From Chryseobacterium carnipullorum (GTDB lineage Bacteria; Bacteroidota; Bacteroidia; Flavobacteriales; Weeksellaceae), in assembly GCF_900142785.1 (NCBI RefSeq), contig NZ_FRCD01000019.1, forward strand, positions 53,385-117,384: 64,000 nucleotides of DNA, written 5' to 3'. Positions 33,710-42,354 of this stretch are shown here, piece after piece. Position 1 is the first letter of the stretch. Every line of letters starts with the position of its first letter. Under the pieces are notes generated by a model. That model worked only from the letters and a program-made list of their open reading frames with translations. It made no database searches and was not told where the DNA came from. Position numbers and translations under genes: made by a program.

Positions 33710-36213
33710 TAGTTTTTCTGTGCAGATAAAAAGTTAAAAAATAAACGTGCCGCCCCAATATTTCCCGCAGGCAGCTGTCTGAAAAATGCCAACGGTGTAT
33801 AGATAAAATTACCCTTTCCGTATTGGGCATATAAAGTAGATCCCTGCAGAGGCTCTTCACCGGTATCGTGCATTTCAAAAAGCGGTTCATACGCTGCATC
33901 CCATTGAGCTGGGAAATAGGCGCCACGCTCCTGTACCCAATCTTTAAAATCGTCCGCAGTAATTTTGTTCGGGAAGTTCAGTAATTTATGATTTGGATTT
34001 AAAAAGGTAACCGCAGCATTTTCTTCGGTAACCCTCTTGTTGGCAATACTGAAATTGTACATTCCCAATTGGTCAACGGTTGTATCCTGGTTGGTGTTAT
34101 ACTGCATCACCAGATTACCTCCGGCTTTTGTATAAGACCATAAAAAAGGCATCCAGCGGCCCAGCTTTTTCTCTGTATTATTGGCACGAACACCCAATAC
34201 GATGGCATCATATTGCGATAGCTTGTTTTGACTGCCGTTTCCAGCAGATTCATCTATGTTGCCATAAAAATCTTCGTCTTTCAGGACCTCTACCTGAATA
34301 CCTGCCATGCGTAGGAACTCAGGAATGAAATCGCCCGCTCCTTCTATATATCCCACTTTTTTAAACTTCGCCTGAATATCGCCTTTCATTACGGTTACCG
34401 TTGCAGGCGCAAAATATTGTAAAGAAGGTAAATGCGGGTACTGAATTAATATTTGTTTTTTATTATACGTGACTCCATCTGCAACAAAATTGGCATCCAG
34501 TTGCAAGCGGGATGAATGTATTGCGGCAAGCTTGGTTTTTGGAATAACGTAATCGATAGTAGTATCTTTTCCATTGAGCGAGCTTACATCAGCGCCGCCT
34601 AAACGTTCTCCGTTATACATCAGGTTTAGTGTACCGTTACTGAACTTTTTGCTGGAATTCGCCTTAACATTTAAACTCAAATGTAAGTCTTCATTTTCTT
34701 TGACCACATAAAGGGGTTGCGTAAATTTCAGTTCCAATGCAGGAACAATACGCAAGCCTTCGACTACATCACCACGCACCGGATCCAATTTCTTGAAAGA
34801 TAAAGGAAGTTTAACCTGAAACTTTTCCGAACCGATTTTTAAACCAACCCAAACATTCAGTGGTGATTCTGCCTCAGGCAAACCGATTAAAGTATCACTT
34901 GGAACAGAGAAAGTTGCTGCGTTCGTTGGAGATTTCGCCAGCCAGTAAGGTTCTGTGAGTGCGGCATCTGAAGGAATCTGAAGGTCATGCTGAATGGTAA
35001 TTAAAGAATCTTTTGACAGTTTTCTGTTGAAACTTTCTGACTGATTTAACCATTGTACATTTTCTACAACAACAGGATCTGAAGCTCTTGAAATCAGATT
35101 TAACCTGAAATTGTAATGATCCCCCGCAACCGCTTCAGCCTGATTGGTCACTACCTCGCCCATAAATCCCGCACAGCTTAAAATGATTTTATCGAGTGCC
35201 GCAATTTTATCTTTTTTTAGATCTATATCTTTTAGCGCCATGACCTTTTTTCGCAAAGCAAGCAAAGCGCGCAAGCTGAGATCAGGATTGTTGAAATTGA
35301 AAGTTGAAATAATTTGATCTAATGATTGGTCAATATCAGCGCTTCCTTGTGAAGTCCAGGTTTTAGTTACTCCGTCAAAAAGTGTTGCTTTTGCAGGCTC
35401 GCCAAGAACGTGGGCAAAATATTCTGTTCTGATGCCGGCTACAGACTGTGTTCCCGCCCCCTGGCTTTTATGTAAACTTCTGCTTAATCCAGCCAGTTCA
35501 CCATAGCCCATTCCCAGTTGTGCATCATATTGCCCAACGGTAACTTTCAGTTGATTTTCAGCGGTCGTATTGACCCCACCAAAGCGGAAAGTATTCCACA
35601 GTACACGTTTTGGCTGCCATGCATTAACATATTTGAGTTGATCCGGGAAAGCCGTTTTATCGCCTGCCAGCTTAAAAGCTTTTTCCGCCACCACAGCCGA
35701 AGCCGCATGTTGTCCGTGACCTGCCGCAGCAGTGGGAGGAAAACGACAAATGATCACATCCGGACGAAATTGACGGATCACCCAAACGACATCCGCTATA
35801 ATGCTATTTTCATCCCATTGTTTAAAAGTATCAGTCGTATTTTTACAGAACCCGAAATCAATCGCCCGGGTAAAAAACTGTTGGGCGCCATCTAACTTTC
35901 TTGCTTCTAAAAGCTCATGCGTTCTGATTAAACCCAATGCAGCCCCTTGTTCTGTGCCCAATAAATTCTGACCACCATCACCTCTGGTTAAAGACAAATA
36001 GCCCGTTTCTACATTTTGGTCGTTGATTAACCAGGAGAGCAATCCTGTATTTTCATCATCAGGATGAGCCGCAAGGTATAAAACTTTAGGCAGCTGTTTA
36101 AGCGTTTTGAGTTCGCGGTAAATTTCAGATGATTTGGAAGGCCGAACCTGCTGGGCCGAACAAAAAACCGTATAAAAGCCAAGAATAAATACAGTGCTTA
36201 CTTTTTTGAACAT
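33709..36213 (-). CDS. Exported PIG-L family deacetylase
   Basis: An 834-aa protein with a signal peptide (to about residue 21). The N-terminal PIG-L/LmbE zinc deacetylase domain has the metal motif AHPDDE at 49-54 and a later GHGQH motif near 165. These enzymes remove acetyl groups from GlcNAc-type sugars. The C-terminal half (about 330-834) is a long beta-rich region, with GxYVGAGD-type segments (GYIEGAGDFIPEFLRMAGIQ) ending in a flavodoxin-like or glutamine-amidotransferase-like fold. It is the first gene of an operon with a 34-aa membrane protein, a symporter and DUF2911. A well-formed promoter lies just upstream. Location should be periplasmic. Confidence 0.87.
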   Translation of the reverse strand: MFKKVSTVFILGFYTVFCSAQQVRPSKSSEIYRELKTLKQLPKVLYLAAHPDDENTGLLSWLINDQNVETGYLSLTRGDGGQNLLGTEQGAALGLIRTHELLEARKLDGAQQFFTRAIDFGFCKNTTDTFKQWDENSIIADVVWVIRQFRPDVIICRFPPTAAAGHGQHAASAVVAEKAFKLAGDKTAFPDQLKYVNAWQPKRVLWNTFRFGGVNTTAENQLKVTVGQYDAQLGMGYGELAGLSRSLHKSQGAGTQSVAGIRTEYFAHVLGEPAKATLFDGVTKTWTSQGSADIDQSLDQIISTFNFNNPDLSLRALLALRKKVMALKDIDLKKDKIAALDKIILSCAGFMGEVVTNQAEAVAGDHYNFRLNLISRASDPVVVENVQWLNQSESFNRKLSKDSLITIQHDLQIPSDAALTEPYWLAKSPTNAATFSVPSDTLIGLPEAESPLNVWVGLKIGSEKFQVKLPLSFKKLDPVRGDVVEGLRIVPALELKFTQPLYVVKENEDLHLSLNVKANSSKKFSNGTLNLMYNGERLGGADVSSLNGKDTTIDYVIPKTKLAAIHSSRLQLDANFVADGVTYNKKQILIQYPHLPSLQYFAPATVTVMKGDIQAKFKKVGYIEGAGDFIPEFLRMAGIQVEVLKDEDFYGNIDESAGNGSQNKLSQYDAIVLGVRANNTEKKLGRWMPFLWSYTKAGGNLVMQYNTNQDTTVDQLGMYNFSIANKRVTEENAAVTFLNPNHKLLNFPNKITADDFKDWVQERGAYFPAQWDAAYEPLFEMHDTGEEPLQGSTLYAQYGKGNFIYTPLAFFRQLPAGNIGAARLFFNFLSAQKN

Positions 36214-36232
36214 TTGAATTTGCTTTGCAGGG

Positions 36233-36261
36233 CAAATATAAGTAAATCATCTTTCTTTCAA
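36233..36261 (-). promoter_or_regulatory. Promoter of the PIG-L operon
   Basis: On the minus strand TATATTTG (36233-36240) matches TAnnTTTG. A TTG (36259-36261) lies 18 bp upstream as the -33 part. The -7 box is 20 bp before the start codon. Confidence 0.6.
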
Positions 36262-36654
36262 CCTTAAAAGATTTAAACTGTGAATTTCACAAAAAAAGCT
36301 GTTTAATTTTTTTATTAAACCAAAAAAGCCACAAAAGATTGAAACACATAAGTGAGCTTAAGAGAATATCCTGGCGCAAAATAAGTCCACATAAGTTTTA
36401 AAAAATCTTTGATTTTTTTCTTCAGTGTACTTTTATGCTGTATTATTTTAAGCTTTCTAAAGTGTACTAAAGTGTTCCAAATAATAGATTGTATGAATTT
36501 CATTGTGTTGGAAGAATTGGAAACCTGTAAAAGTGTAAACAGGTTTTTTATAAAAATGTTAATGCTACTTCTTATATCAATAAACCAGATTGATGATAAA
36601 ACATACAGTACTCAATAGATCATGTTTGAAATTATTTTTTGATTAAAAAGATAA

Positions 36655-36819
36655 ACGCAAAGTTCATTAATGATTCCGCTTTATTGTAAGTAGGCAAAGT
36701 GATGCGACTTTGTCGCTGATGAAGCGGTATGCGTGTACACCCACTTCGACGAATCAACGAAGTTGATTCTGTCCTTTGTTCTCTTACAATCAACAGTTTC
36801 AAAAATGAAAACTTTGCGT
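36655..36819. repeat. Inverted-repeat intergenic element (CGCAAAG ends)
   Basis: The outer ends ACGCAAAGT and ACTTTGCGT are exact inverted repeats. About 45 further bases on each side pair imperfectly (both arms contain ATTGTAAG on their own strand). A central small stem (GAATCAAC / GTTGATTC) lies at 36751-36769. Flavobacterial genomes often carry intergenic repeats with such CGCAAAG ends. Mobility is not shown. Confidence 0.45.
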
Positions 36820-36875
36820 CAGAAAAACACATCATCATTATATTAATCACCTTTATCAACAACTCTCAATCTTTT

Positions 36876-37421
36876 TTATCCTGAATTGGTTTCAGCCATT
36901 TTCTTTTCTCTCCTTCTTTGAAGAATAAGATGGGCGGCGTCCAGCATTTTAACCGTATGAATGTAGGGCATCACGATATTTCTTTCCGGTAGATTTTCAT
37001 AGACGCCCATTGAGAAATAGACGATTCCGGACATAAAATAATCAAATTCTTTGAGGGTGTATTCCCTGAATGCTTTTTTGAAAACCAGCAGAGGATTCCG
37101 GTATTCCTTCTCCGAAAGCAGGCCAAGAACCAACGGAGAAATCTTCTCCGGCTGGTTATTGACAGCCCATTTCCTTTCCTTCAGCATGATGAGATACCCT
37201 GCCCGGATCAGCGACCAAATCGACTGATGAAACTGAAAGATAACCGCCGGATCTTCATTGATCCAACTATTCCTCTTTACCGCATAATTAATCATTTTGC
37301 TTAGTATTTCTTTGGAAACATCCAGCTCATTGAACTGAAAGAAGGTTTCCATCAGCTGCAACCCGGAGTGCTTTTTATCTGCCCGAAACCGGGGAGCAAA
37401 ATCTGTTTTTATCTTTTTCAT
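36876..37421 (-). CDS. Hypothetical protein, helical, unknown family
   Basis: A 181-aa soluble protein that I do not recognise. It is mostly helical, with a basic C-terminus (LILQRRREKKMAE) and no signal peptide or membrane segment. It has a central hydrophobic stretch (SIWSLIRAGYLIML) and aromatic-rich segments (FREYTLKEFDYFMSGIVYFS). It stands alone, divergent from the HTH regulator at 37687, with a 265-bp shared upstream region that holds a perfect 24-bp palindrome near the HTH side. Regulation by that HTH protein is possible but not shown. Confidence 0.6.
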   Translation of the reverse strand: MKKIKTDFAPRFRADKKHSGLQLMETFFQFNELDVSKEILSKMINYAVKRNSWINEDPAVIFQFHQSIWSLIRAGYLIMLKERKWAVNNQPEKISPLVLGLLSEKEYRNPLLVFKKAFREYTLKEFDYFMSGIVYFSMGVYENLPERNIVMPYIHTVKMLDAAHLILQRRREKKMAETNSG

Positions 37422-37633
37422 TGTTTGTATTTTTTATTGTTGAAATTTTTCTGAATCATTAAGATTTTTTAAGGGTTTAAGAATTATTAAGGGCATAACT
37501 GAAGCTATTTTTAAGCGAGATGCTTTATCCATCTTTGATGGAACTTCACTTATCTTATCATCTTCATTCTTCTTAATGGTTTATATTTTTTCATGAGTTT
37601 GTATTTTTTTTATAAATGTAAGAAAAGAAATTT

Positions 37634-37657
37634 AATTACGGTCGATCGACCGTAATT
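37634..37657. promoter_or_regulatory. Perfect 24-bp palindrome, candidate operator
   Basis: Half-site AATTACGGTCGA followed by its exact complement, ending 29 bp before the HTH regulator start. It is GC-rich at its centre against a very AT-rich background. Autoregulation is inferred. The inner TTACGG/CCGTAA arms recur at 38028-38043. Confidence 0.6.
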
Positions 37658-37686
37658 TTTTATTATTTAATTATTTCATTTGCTCT

Positions 37687-37920
37687 ATGACAGATATAAA
37701 CGAAAAAATTTGTTTATACATTACAAAAAAATGGTTGATACCTTGGCTTCAAGAAGGCAAGTCACAAAATTCTTTTGCCAAAAATCATGGTGTAGAAGAA
37801 AGTACCATTAGAAAAATTAAAAGTGAAGAAACTTACAGAATACCCGTTGAAACACTTTTTAAAATATGTGAAGCAAGAAAAATTAGTTTATCTGATTTCT
37901 TTAAACTTATAAATGAATAA
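37687..37920 (+). CDS. Small HTH transcriptional regulator (XRE-like)
   Basis: A 77-aa protein that is almost entirely one helix-turn-helix domain: GKSQNSFAKNHGVEESTIRK (helices 2-3) then IPVETLFKICEARKISLSDF (helices 4-5). This is the XRE/Cro fold. Its start lies 29 bp after a perfect palindrome, so it is probably autoregulated. The 193-aa unknown gene follows downstream with a related inverted repeat before it. Small regulators of this kind often guard mobile or defence islands; that reading is inference. Confidence 0.82.
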   Translation: MTDINEKICLYITKKWLIPWLQEGKSQNSFAKNHGVEESTIRKIKSEETYRIPVETLFKICEARKISLSDFFKLINE

Positions 37921-37947
37921 TCCTGACGAGAGTTGGGATTTTTTTTG
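37918..37947 (+). terminator. Short terminator after the HTH gene
   Basis: AATCC / GGATT arms followed by a run of eight T residues, overlapping the HTH stop codon. The stem is short. Confidence 0.5.
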
Positions 37948-38027
37948 TGATGAAATTTTCAAAATCTTTAAGAAATTCCGTAAAAATACTGATTGAAAAT
38001 TTCAACGTGGTTTTTATTTTTGTTGTT

Positions 38028-38043
38028 TACGGAAAACCGTAAG
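38028..38043. promoter_or_regulatory. Inverted repeat TTACGG-AAAA-CCGTAA
   Basis: The same hexamer arms as in the palindrome at 37634-37657, with a 4-nt spacer instead of 8, about 80 bp before the 193-aa gene. It may be a second operator for the same regulator. Confidence 0.45.
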
Positions 38044-38123
38044 ATAATATAAGTATTCATTTATAATTTTGACTTAGTTAACAATAAAACTTTAATATTC
38101 GTATAATTAATTTATTAAAAACC

Positions 38124-38705
38124 ATGAAACCAAGAACATCCTTACATATAATCAATTATGATCTTCCTGGACATTTGTCAGACCTTCTTAATCAAGAAGT
38201 AAATAATATCAAATACCATGAAATCGATACCACAGAAAAAAGAGAAGCTAAGCTAAAACAGATTCAAGAAAAATTGCTATGGCAAGAAGTAGAAATCAGT
38301 GATTTCAAAGTTATAGATCATAGATCTGAAAAAATTAAAATTAACCAATCGTGGGAGAATCCTTTTCCTGTGAATACAGAAGAAGAAGTATTTTTTATAA
38401 CACTTGAAGCAGAAACGACAGGAAGCTCTGAATTATTTAATTATTCTCCGGTATCTTTTCAAATTGATTCTTCTATGGATCCCAATATATATGATCCAAC
38501 TGATAATAAAATTGTTCTGGAACTGAAGTCAAAAACATTGGATAAAAAAGAAATTATTAACCAAGCAAATAAAACTTTAAAATTAACAAAATCTTTTATA
38601 GAAAGCAATAATCACTGGATTAATGATTATAATAGATCATTTATAAACACAATAATAGAACGTTTTAATAAAAAAGCTGACGAAATAGAAAGATTATATT
38701 CATAA
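38124..38705 (+). CDS. Hypothetical protein of unknown family
   Basis: A 193-aa soluble, charged protein that I do not recognise. The N-terminal part is helical (TTEKREAKLKQIQEKLLWQE). The middle is beta-rich (EEVFFITLEAETTGSSELFN, VSFQIDSS). The end is a long helix (IINQANKTLKLTKSFIESNN onward to IERFNKKADEIERL). There is no signal peptide or membrane segment. It lies between the HTH regulator and an inverted-repeat element, in very AT-rich sequence. Context suggests an island gene; a toxin, sensor or structural role cannot be chosen from the sequence. Confidence 0.6.
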   Translation: MKPRTSLHIINYDLPGHLSDLLNQEVNNIKYHEIDTTEKREAKLKQIQEKLLWQEVEISDFKVIDHRSEKIKINQSWENPFPVNTEEEVFFITLEAETTGSSELFNYSPVSFQIDSSMDPNIYDPTDNKIVLELKSKTLDKKEIINQANKTLKLTKSFIESNNHWINDYNRSFINTIIERFNKKADEIERLYS

Positions 38706-38711
38706 ATAATA

Positions 38712-38855
38712 AAATTCCCACTATACACAAATTCTTTCTTGCGGTTTCAATATTATTCTGCTCTCCGAAATTTCCTGACTTTGGAGCAAGTTTAAAGCTA
38801 ATGACCTTAATTTACCAGCCCAAAGTCAGGAAATTTTACAGTATAGAGGGAATTT
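38712..38855. repeat. 144-bp element with nested inverted repeats
   Basis: The outer 15-bp arms (AAATTCCCACTATAC at 38712-38726 and its complement at 38841-38855) match at 14 of 15. The inner 17-bp arms (AAATTTCCTGACTTTGG at 38768-38784 and its exact complement at 38820-38836) enclose a 35-nt loop. The inner part resembles a degenerate copy at about 40915-40995. It could be a miniature transposable element or a structured RNA. Confidence 0.6.
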
Positions 38856-39101
38856 ATTTCTCGAATTTCACATATTTCAAAAATTAAGAATAAATATTAT
38901 TTATATAAGAACTAAATATCATTTTAATTTCATGTTTTTTGTCAAACAAAACTGAATAGGCTAATAAGAATAAGGAACATTAAAACTATAAGTCTTAGAA
39001 TTATATTATTCGAAAAACCAGTTATCATCAAATAGTATTTTCGATTAATTTACATTATACGAATTAACATTGGGGTCAGAAAGTAACGGTGGTAATTTTT
39101 G

Positions 39102-39109
39102 TACCTTTG
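39102..39109 (+). promoter_or_regulatory. -7 box just before the DUF488 start
   Basis: TACCTTTG fits TAnnTTTG exactly and ends 5 bp before the ATG at 39114. Transcription would then start at or next to the start codon. Confidence 0.5.
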
Positions 39110-39113
39110 CAAA

Positions 39114-39998
39114 ATGTTTTACAGAAGAAAGATACTATTATCGTTGATCCAAGTTTTTGGAAATGAGTTGGAAAAAATTAGTTTACAAAAACTTTTATTT
39201 CTCTTCATGCAACATAAGCAAAATCCAGAATATGATTTCGTACCTTATAAATACGGATGTTTTTCTTTTTCAGCAAATGCGGATTTAAATGCTTTGTGTA
39301 AAAAAGATCTTTTAGAAGATTTAGATTCATTATATAGAATAACCGAGGATATTGACTATTTAAATGTTTTAAAGCCCTTAGATAAGAAAAGAATGTTAGA
39401 ATTAAAAGAAACTTATGGAATGATGAGTAATAATTCTTTAATGAAACATACGTATATTAATTATCCTTTGTGGGCTATTAAAAGTATTGTTGCCAAAAAA
39501 ATACTTGATGAAAAATTCTATCAGAGGGTTCTAAATGCTATTCCTAATAATGATAAAACCATATTATATACAATTGGATATGAAGGTATTTCTCTTGAAG
39601 AATATTTAATTCGATTAATTAAAAATGATGTTAAAATTTTGGTTGATGTCAGACGAAATCCATTAAGCATGAAATACGGGTTTAGTAAAACATCACTTTC
39701 AAAATTTTGTAATGCTCTGGATATCGAATATGTTCATTTTCCAGAAGTTGGTATTGAATCTGAAGACAGACAGGAATTAAACACTCAAGAAGATTATAAT
39801 AAATTATTCGAAAAATATAAACAAAATAATCTAACTAAGACTATTGATATTCAAAATAAAATACTAAATTTATTAATAGAGAAAAAAAGAATTGCATTAA
39901 CTTGCTTTGAGGCAGACATTTGTCAATGCCATAGAACTCATTTAGCAGAAGCTCTTTCTTTAAATCCTATTTTTTCTTATGAAGTAAAACATATTTAA
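39114..39998 (+). CDS. SocA-like N-terminus fused to DUF488
   Basis: A 294-aa protein. The N-terminal 130 residues (ISLQKLLFLFMQ, FVPYKYGCFSFSANADLNAL) resemble SocA/Panacea-type antitoxin domains. The C-terminal 150 are DUF488: TIGYEGISLEEYLIRLIKND, VDVRRNPLSMKYGFSKTSLS, and the family signature CFEADICQCHR with its conserved Cys and His-Arg. The frame could start at a TTG at 39099. I prefer the ATG at 39114, because a good -7 box ends 5 bp before it, which suggests a leaderless mRNA. It overlaps nothing and is followed after 2 bp by the partner gene. DUF488 function is not settled; a nucleic-acid-related or defence role is often suspected. Confidence 0.8.
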   Translation: MFYRRKILLSLIQVFGNELEKISLQKLLFLFMQHKQNPEYDFVPYKYGCFSFSANADLNALCKKDLLEDLDSLYRITEDIDYLNVLKPLDKKRMLELKETYGMMSNNSLMKHTYINYPLWAIKSIVAKKILDEKFYQRVLNAIPNNDKTILYTIGYEGISLEEYLIRLIKNDVKILVDVRRNPLSMKYGFSKTSLSKFCNALDIEYVHFPEVGIESEDRQELNTQEDYNKLFEKYKQNNLTKTIDIQNKILNLLIEKKRIALTCFEADICQCHRTHLAEALSLNPIFSYEVKHI

Positions 39999-40000
39999 TA

Positions 40001-40825
40001 ATGGCCAAAACAAAAGTTCTAATTGCAGTAAAGACATATCCTGCAATTTCTGTAAAATATGATGAACTTGTATGTACAGCTGGATTTTTAGAAGATGGAA
40101 CTTGGATCAGAATATTTCCCATTCAATTTAGAAAAAAATCATTTGGAGAACAATATAAAAAATATGATTGGATCGAAATAGATCTAGTTAAAAACACAAG
40201 TGATTTCAGAAATGAAAGTTATAGACCTGTATCATACGATACAGAAATAAAAATACTTGAGCATGTAGACACCAAAAGTAATTGGCTTTTGCGTAAAGAA
40301 ATTGTTTTCAAAAATAAAATCTATTATGATATAGATGAATTAATAGCTGAAGCAAAAGATAGAGATACTATGACATCATTAGCTGTATTTAAACCAACAG
40401 AAATTATAGATTTCACAATAGAAGAAGTTGAAAGAGATTGGGATAAAAAAAAGCTTGAGAAACTTAAACAAGAGAGAAGTAGTAATCTATTTGCACAAGA
40501 AGATGAAGACTTATTTGAAGTTGTAAGAAAACTCCCTTATAAATTTTCTTACATTTTACGAGATTCTAAAGGAAAACAAAGTAAAATGATGATAGAAGAC
40601 TGGGAAATTGGTCAACTTTTTTGGAATTGCCTCGCAAGGCATGAAGGAAGTGAGTCAAAGGCTGTTGAAGATGTTAAAAATAAATATCTTAATGATTTTG
40701 CTAAAACTAAAGACTTACATCTTTTTCTTGGAACATCACAGCTCCATCATCTTACAGGGAGAAATCCATTTATGATTATTGGAACTTTTCATCCAAAATT
40801 TGAACAACAATTAAGATTATTTTAA
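40001..40825 (+). CDS. Unknown protein paired with DUF488
   Basis: A 274-aa soluble protein starting 2 bp after the DUF488 gene stop, so clearly co-expressed. The N-terminus (KVLIAVKTYPAISVKYDELV then CTAGFLEDGTWIRIFPIQFR) is beta-rich, like an OB- or PUA-like nucleic-acid-binding fold. The middle is charged and helical (DWDKKKLEKLKQERSSNLFA). The C-terminus has WEIGQLFWNCLARHEGS and a final GTFHPKFEQQLRLF. I do not recall a named family. The tight pair and the flanking repeats suggest a mobile two-gene cassette. Enzymatic residues cannot be assigned from the sequence. Confidence 0.72.
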   Translation: MAKTKVLIAVKTYPAISVKYDELVCTAGFLEDGTWIRIFPIQFRKKSFGEQYKKYDWIEIDLVKNTSDFRNESYRPVSYDTEIKILEHVDTKSNWLLRKEIVFKNKIYYDIDELIAEAKDRDTMTSLAVFKPTEIIDFTIEEVERDWDKKKLEKLKQERSSNLFAQEDEDLFEVVRKLPYKFSYILRDSKGKQSKMMIEDWEIGQLFWNCLARHEGSESKAVEDVKNKYLNDFAKTKDLHLFLGTSQLHHLTGRNPFMIIGTFHPKFEQQLRLF

Positions 40826-40834
40826 ATAAAACAG

Positions 40835-41018
40835 ACAATATTTGAAAAATTTACTCAATCTAGTAGATCTGTTAACTTCAGAGTTTTCGTTTCAATCAAA
40901 CAAAGGAAAAAACTACTCTCCGAAGTATCTTGACTTTGAAACAAGTTTAAAGAAATAACCTTATTTACCACCTCAAAGCCAGAAGACTTTCCACACCACA
41001 GCACAATATTTGAAAAAT
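40835..41018. repeat. Direct repeats bracketing a degenerate copy of the 38.8-kb hairpin
   Basis: ACAATATTTGAAAAAT occurs at 40835-40850 and again at 41003-41018. Between them about 85 bp (40911-40995, CTCTCCGAAG onward) resemble 38757-38845 at roughly three quarters of positions, including CAAGTTTAAAG and TTTACCA, but the stem is partly broken. Confidence 0.5.
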
Positions 41019-41055
41019 GATTACTACCAATCATTTCTCTTTATCACTTATATCC

Positions 41056-41063
41056 TATTTTTG
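41056..41063 (+). promoter_or_regulatory. -7 box before the AraC regulator
   Basis: TATTTTTG fits TAnnTTTG, 11 bp before the start codon. No obvious -33 element. Confidence 0.4.
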
Positions 41064-41074
41064 TAAAAAAACTA

Positions 41075-42199
41075 ATGGACAAATTAAGTTTTCTGGAAGT
41101 TATTGCTGCGATGGCTGTTTTTGTATCGCTGCTGCTTGCCGTATTTTTATTAACGGTAAAAACAGAAAGAAAACTGGAAAACAGATTATTTGCAGCATTC
41201 CTTATCATTAATGCCATTGATATCAGCGGAATTTTTATGCATCTTTTTGTGGATAGCTATAATCTGAAGGCTTTCAAAATATCTGCGTATTTATTGGTCA
41301 TGCCTCTTTTCTATCTGTATGTGAATGCCGTTTGTTATTCAGATTTCACCTTAAAAAGAAAGCATTTACTGCATCTTATTCCTTTCATTGTGGTCAACTT
41401 AATTTTAGTTCCAAGGCTTTATCTGGCAGAAGGTGCCGCTAAAGAACAGTTCTTTACAACGATGTGGAACTCTCCTGAAATGTTTGTGTATCAGCTCATC
41501 GGAGAACTGCAGTTTTTCTTTTATATCATTGCCGTATTCATGATACTCAAAAGATACAAGAAGATTTATCTTGAAAACTATACGAATCCCAACACTTTGC
41601 TGTACAAATGGCTGTTTCAGCTTACCCTCATTTTCTTATTCATCCATGTCTGTATTATTTTTAAAAATATCATACGATATACCGCATACAACGATCTGTT
41701 TATCTGGCTGCATATTCTGGCAGGCACTTCCTTTTTATTGGCGGCCTGCTGGTTTATCTTAAAGGCATTACATTATCCTGAGCTTTTTCGCAGAATTGAT
41801 TCTACCTTACAACCGACAAAAGATTTTGCCGAAACGCTGGAAACTGAAAATACAACCGACGAAACAAAAAGTTTTCAGATCGAACAGCTTAAAAAATTCA
41901 TGGTTGAAAAAGAACCTTTCTTAGAACCTTCATTAACGATTCAGGAACTGGCAGATCAGGTGAATATTCCTGTTCGTGAGTTGTCTGTCTTAATTAACCA
42001 TCACCTCAATCAGCATTTTTTTGATTTTGTGAATGAATACCGCGTTAAAAAAGCAATGACTATGCTGAAAGATCCCACGAAAAAAGAATATACAGTATTA
42101 GAAATATTATATGAAGTGGGTTTCAATTCAAAATCTTCTTTTCATACCTCTTTTAAAAAATACACGAACACAACGCCAACAGCATTCAGAAATAACTGA
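41075..42199 (+). CDS. AraC-family regulator with seven-helix membrane domain
   Basis: A 374-aa regulator. The N-terminal 235 residues contain about seven hydrophobic segments (for example FLEVIAAMAVFVSLLLAVFL and LLYKWLFQLTLIFLFIHVCI). The C-terminal 100 residues are an AraC helix-turn-helix: LTIQELADQVNIPVRELSVL, NEYRVKKAMTML, and VGFNSKSSFHTSFKKYT then TTPTAFR. The layout is common in flavobacteria: a membrane sensor coupled directly to a DNA-binding domain. The serine hydrolase gene follows 155 bp downstream in the same direction and may be a target. Ligand unknown. Confidence 0.85.
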   Translation: MDKLSFLEVIAAMAVFVSLLLAVFLLTVKTERKLENRLFAAFLIINAIDISGIFMHLFVDSYNLKAFKISAYLLVMPLFYLYVNAVCYSDFTLKRKHLLHLIPFIVVNLILVPRLYLAEGAAKEQFFTTMWNSPEMFVYQLIGELQFFFYIIAVFMILKRYKKIYLENYTNPNTLLYKWLFQLTLIFLFIHVCIIFKNIIRYTAYNDLFIWLHILAGTSFLLAACWFILKALHYPELFRRIDSTLQPTKDFAETLETENTTDETKSFQIEQLKKFMVEKEPFLEPSLTIQELADQVNIPVRELSVLINHHLNQHFFDFVNEYRVKKAMTMLKDPTKKEYTVLEILYEVGFNSKSSFHTSFKKYTNTTPTAFRNN

Positions 42200-42354
42200 C
42201 AATTAACCCATTGTAAATAATCGAACTTTGGTTTTCAGATAATCGGACTCATTTTAATCCAAAAAATGAGTCCGACTTTTTTATACGGACTTTTTTCAGG
42301 ATTCTCCACAGCATATTTGCATCAGATTATCAATATCAAATTAAAATTCTGACC

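Larger units (their letters stand above)
36214..36875. other. Intergenic stretch with a dispersed-type repeat
   Basis: It contains the PIG-L promoter and an inverted-repeat element at 36655-36819. Short frames here look like chance. No RNA gene was recognised. Confidence 0.5.

Noticed and set aside
36315..36862. Short open frames in the PIG-L upstream region
   Set aside because: They overlap an inverted-repeat element and look like chance frames.
37634..37657. Palindrome as an intrinsic terminator
   Set aside because: It lies in a divergent promoter region, with no gene reading into it from either side.
39099..39113. TTG start giving five extra residues to the DUF488 protein
   Set aside because: The -7 promoter box overlaps these codons, so they are unlikely to be transcribed. 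The ATG at 39114 is preferred.
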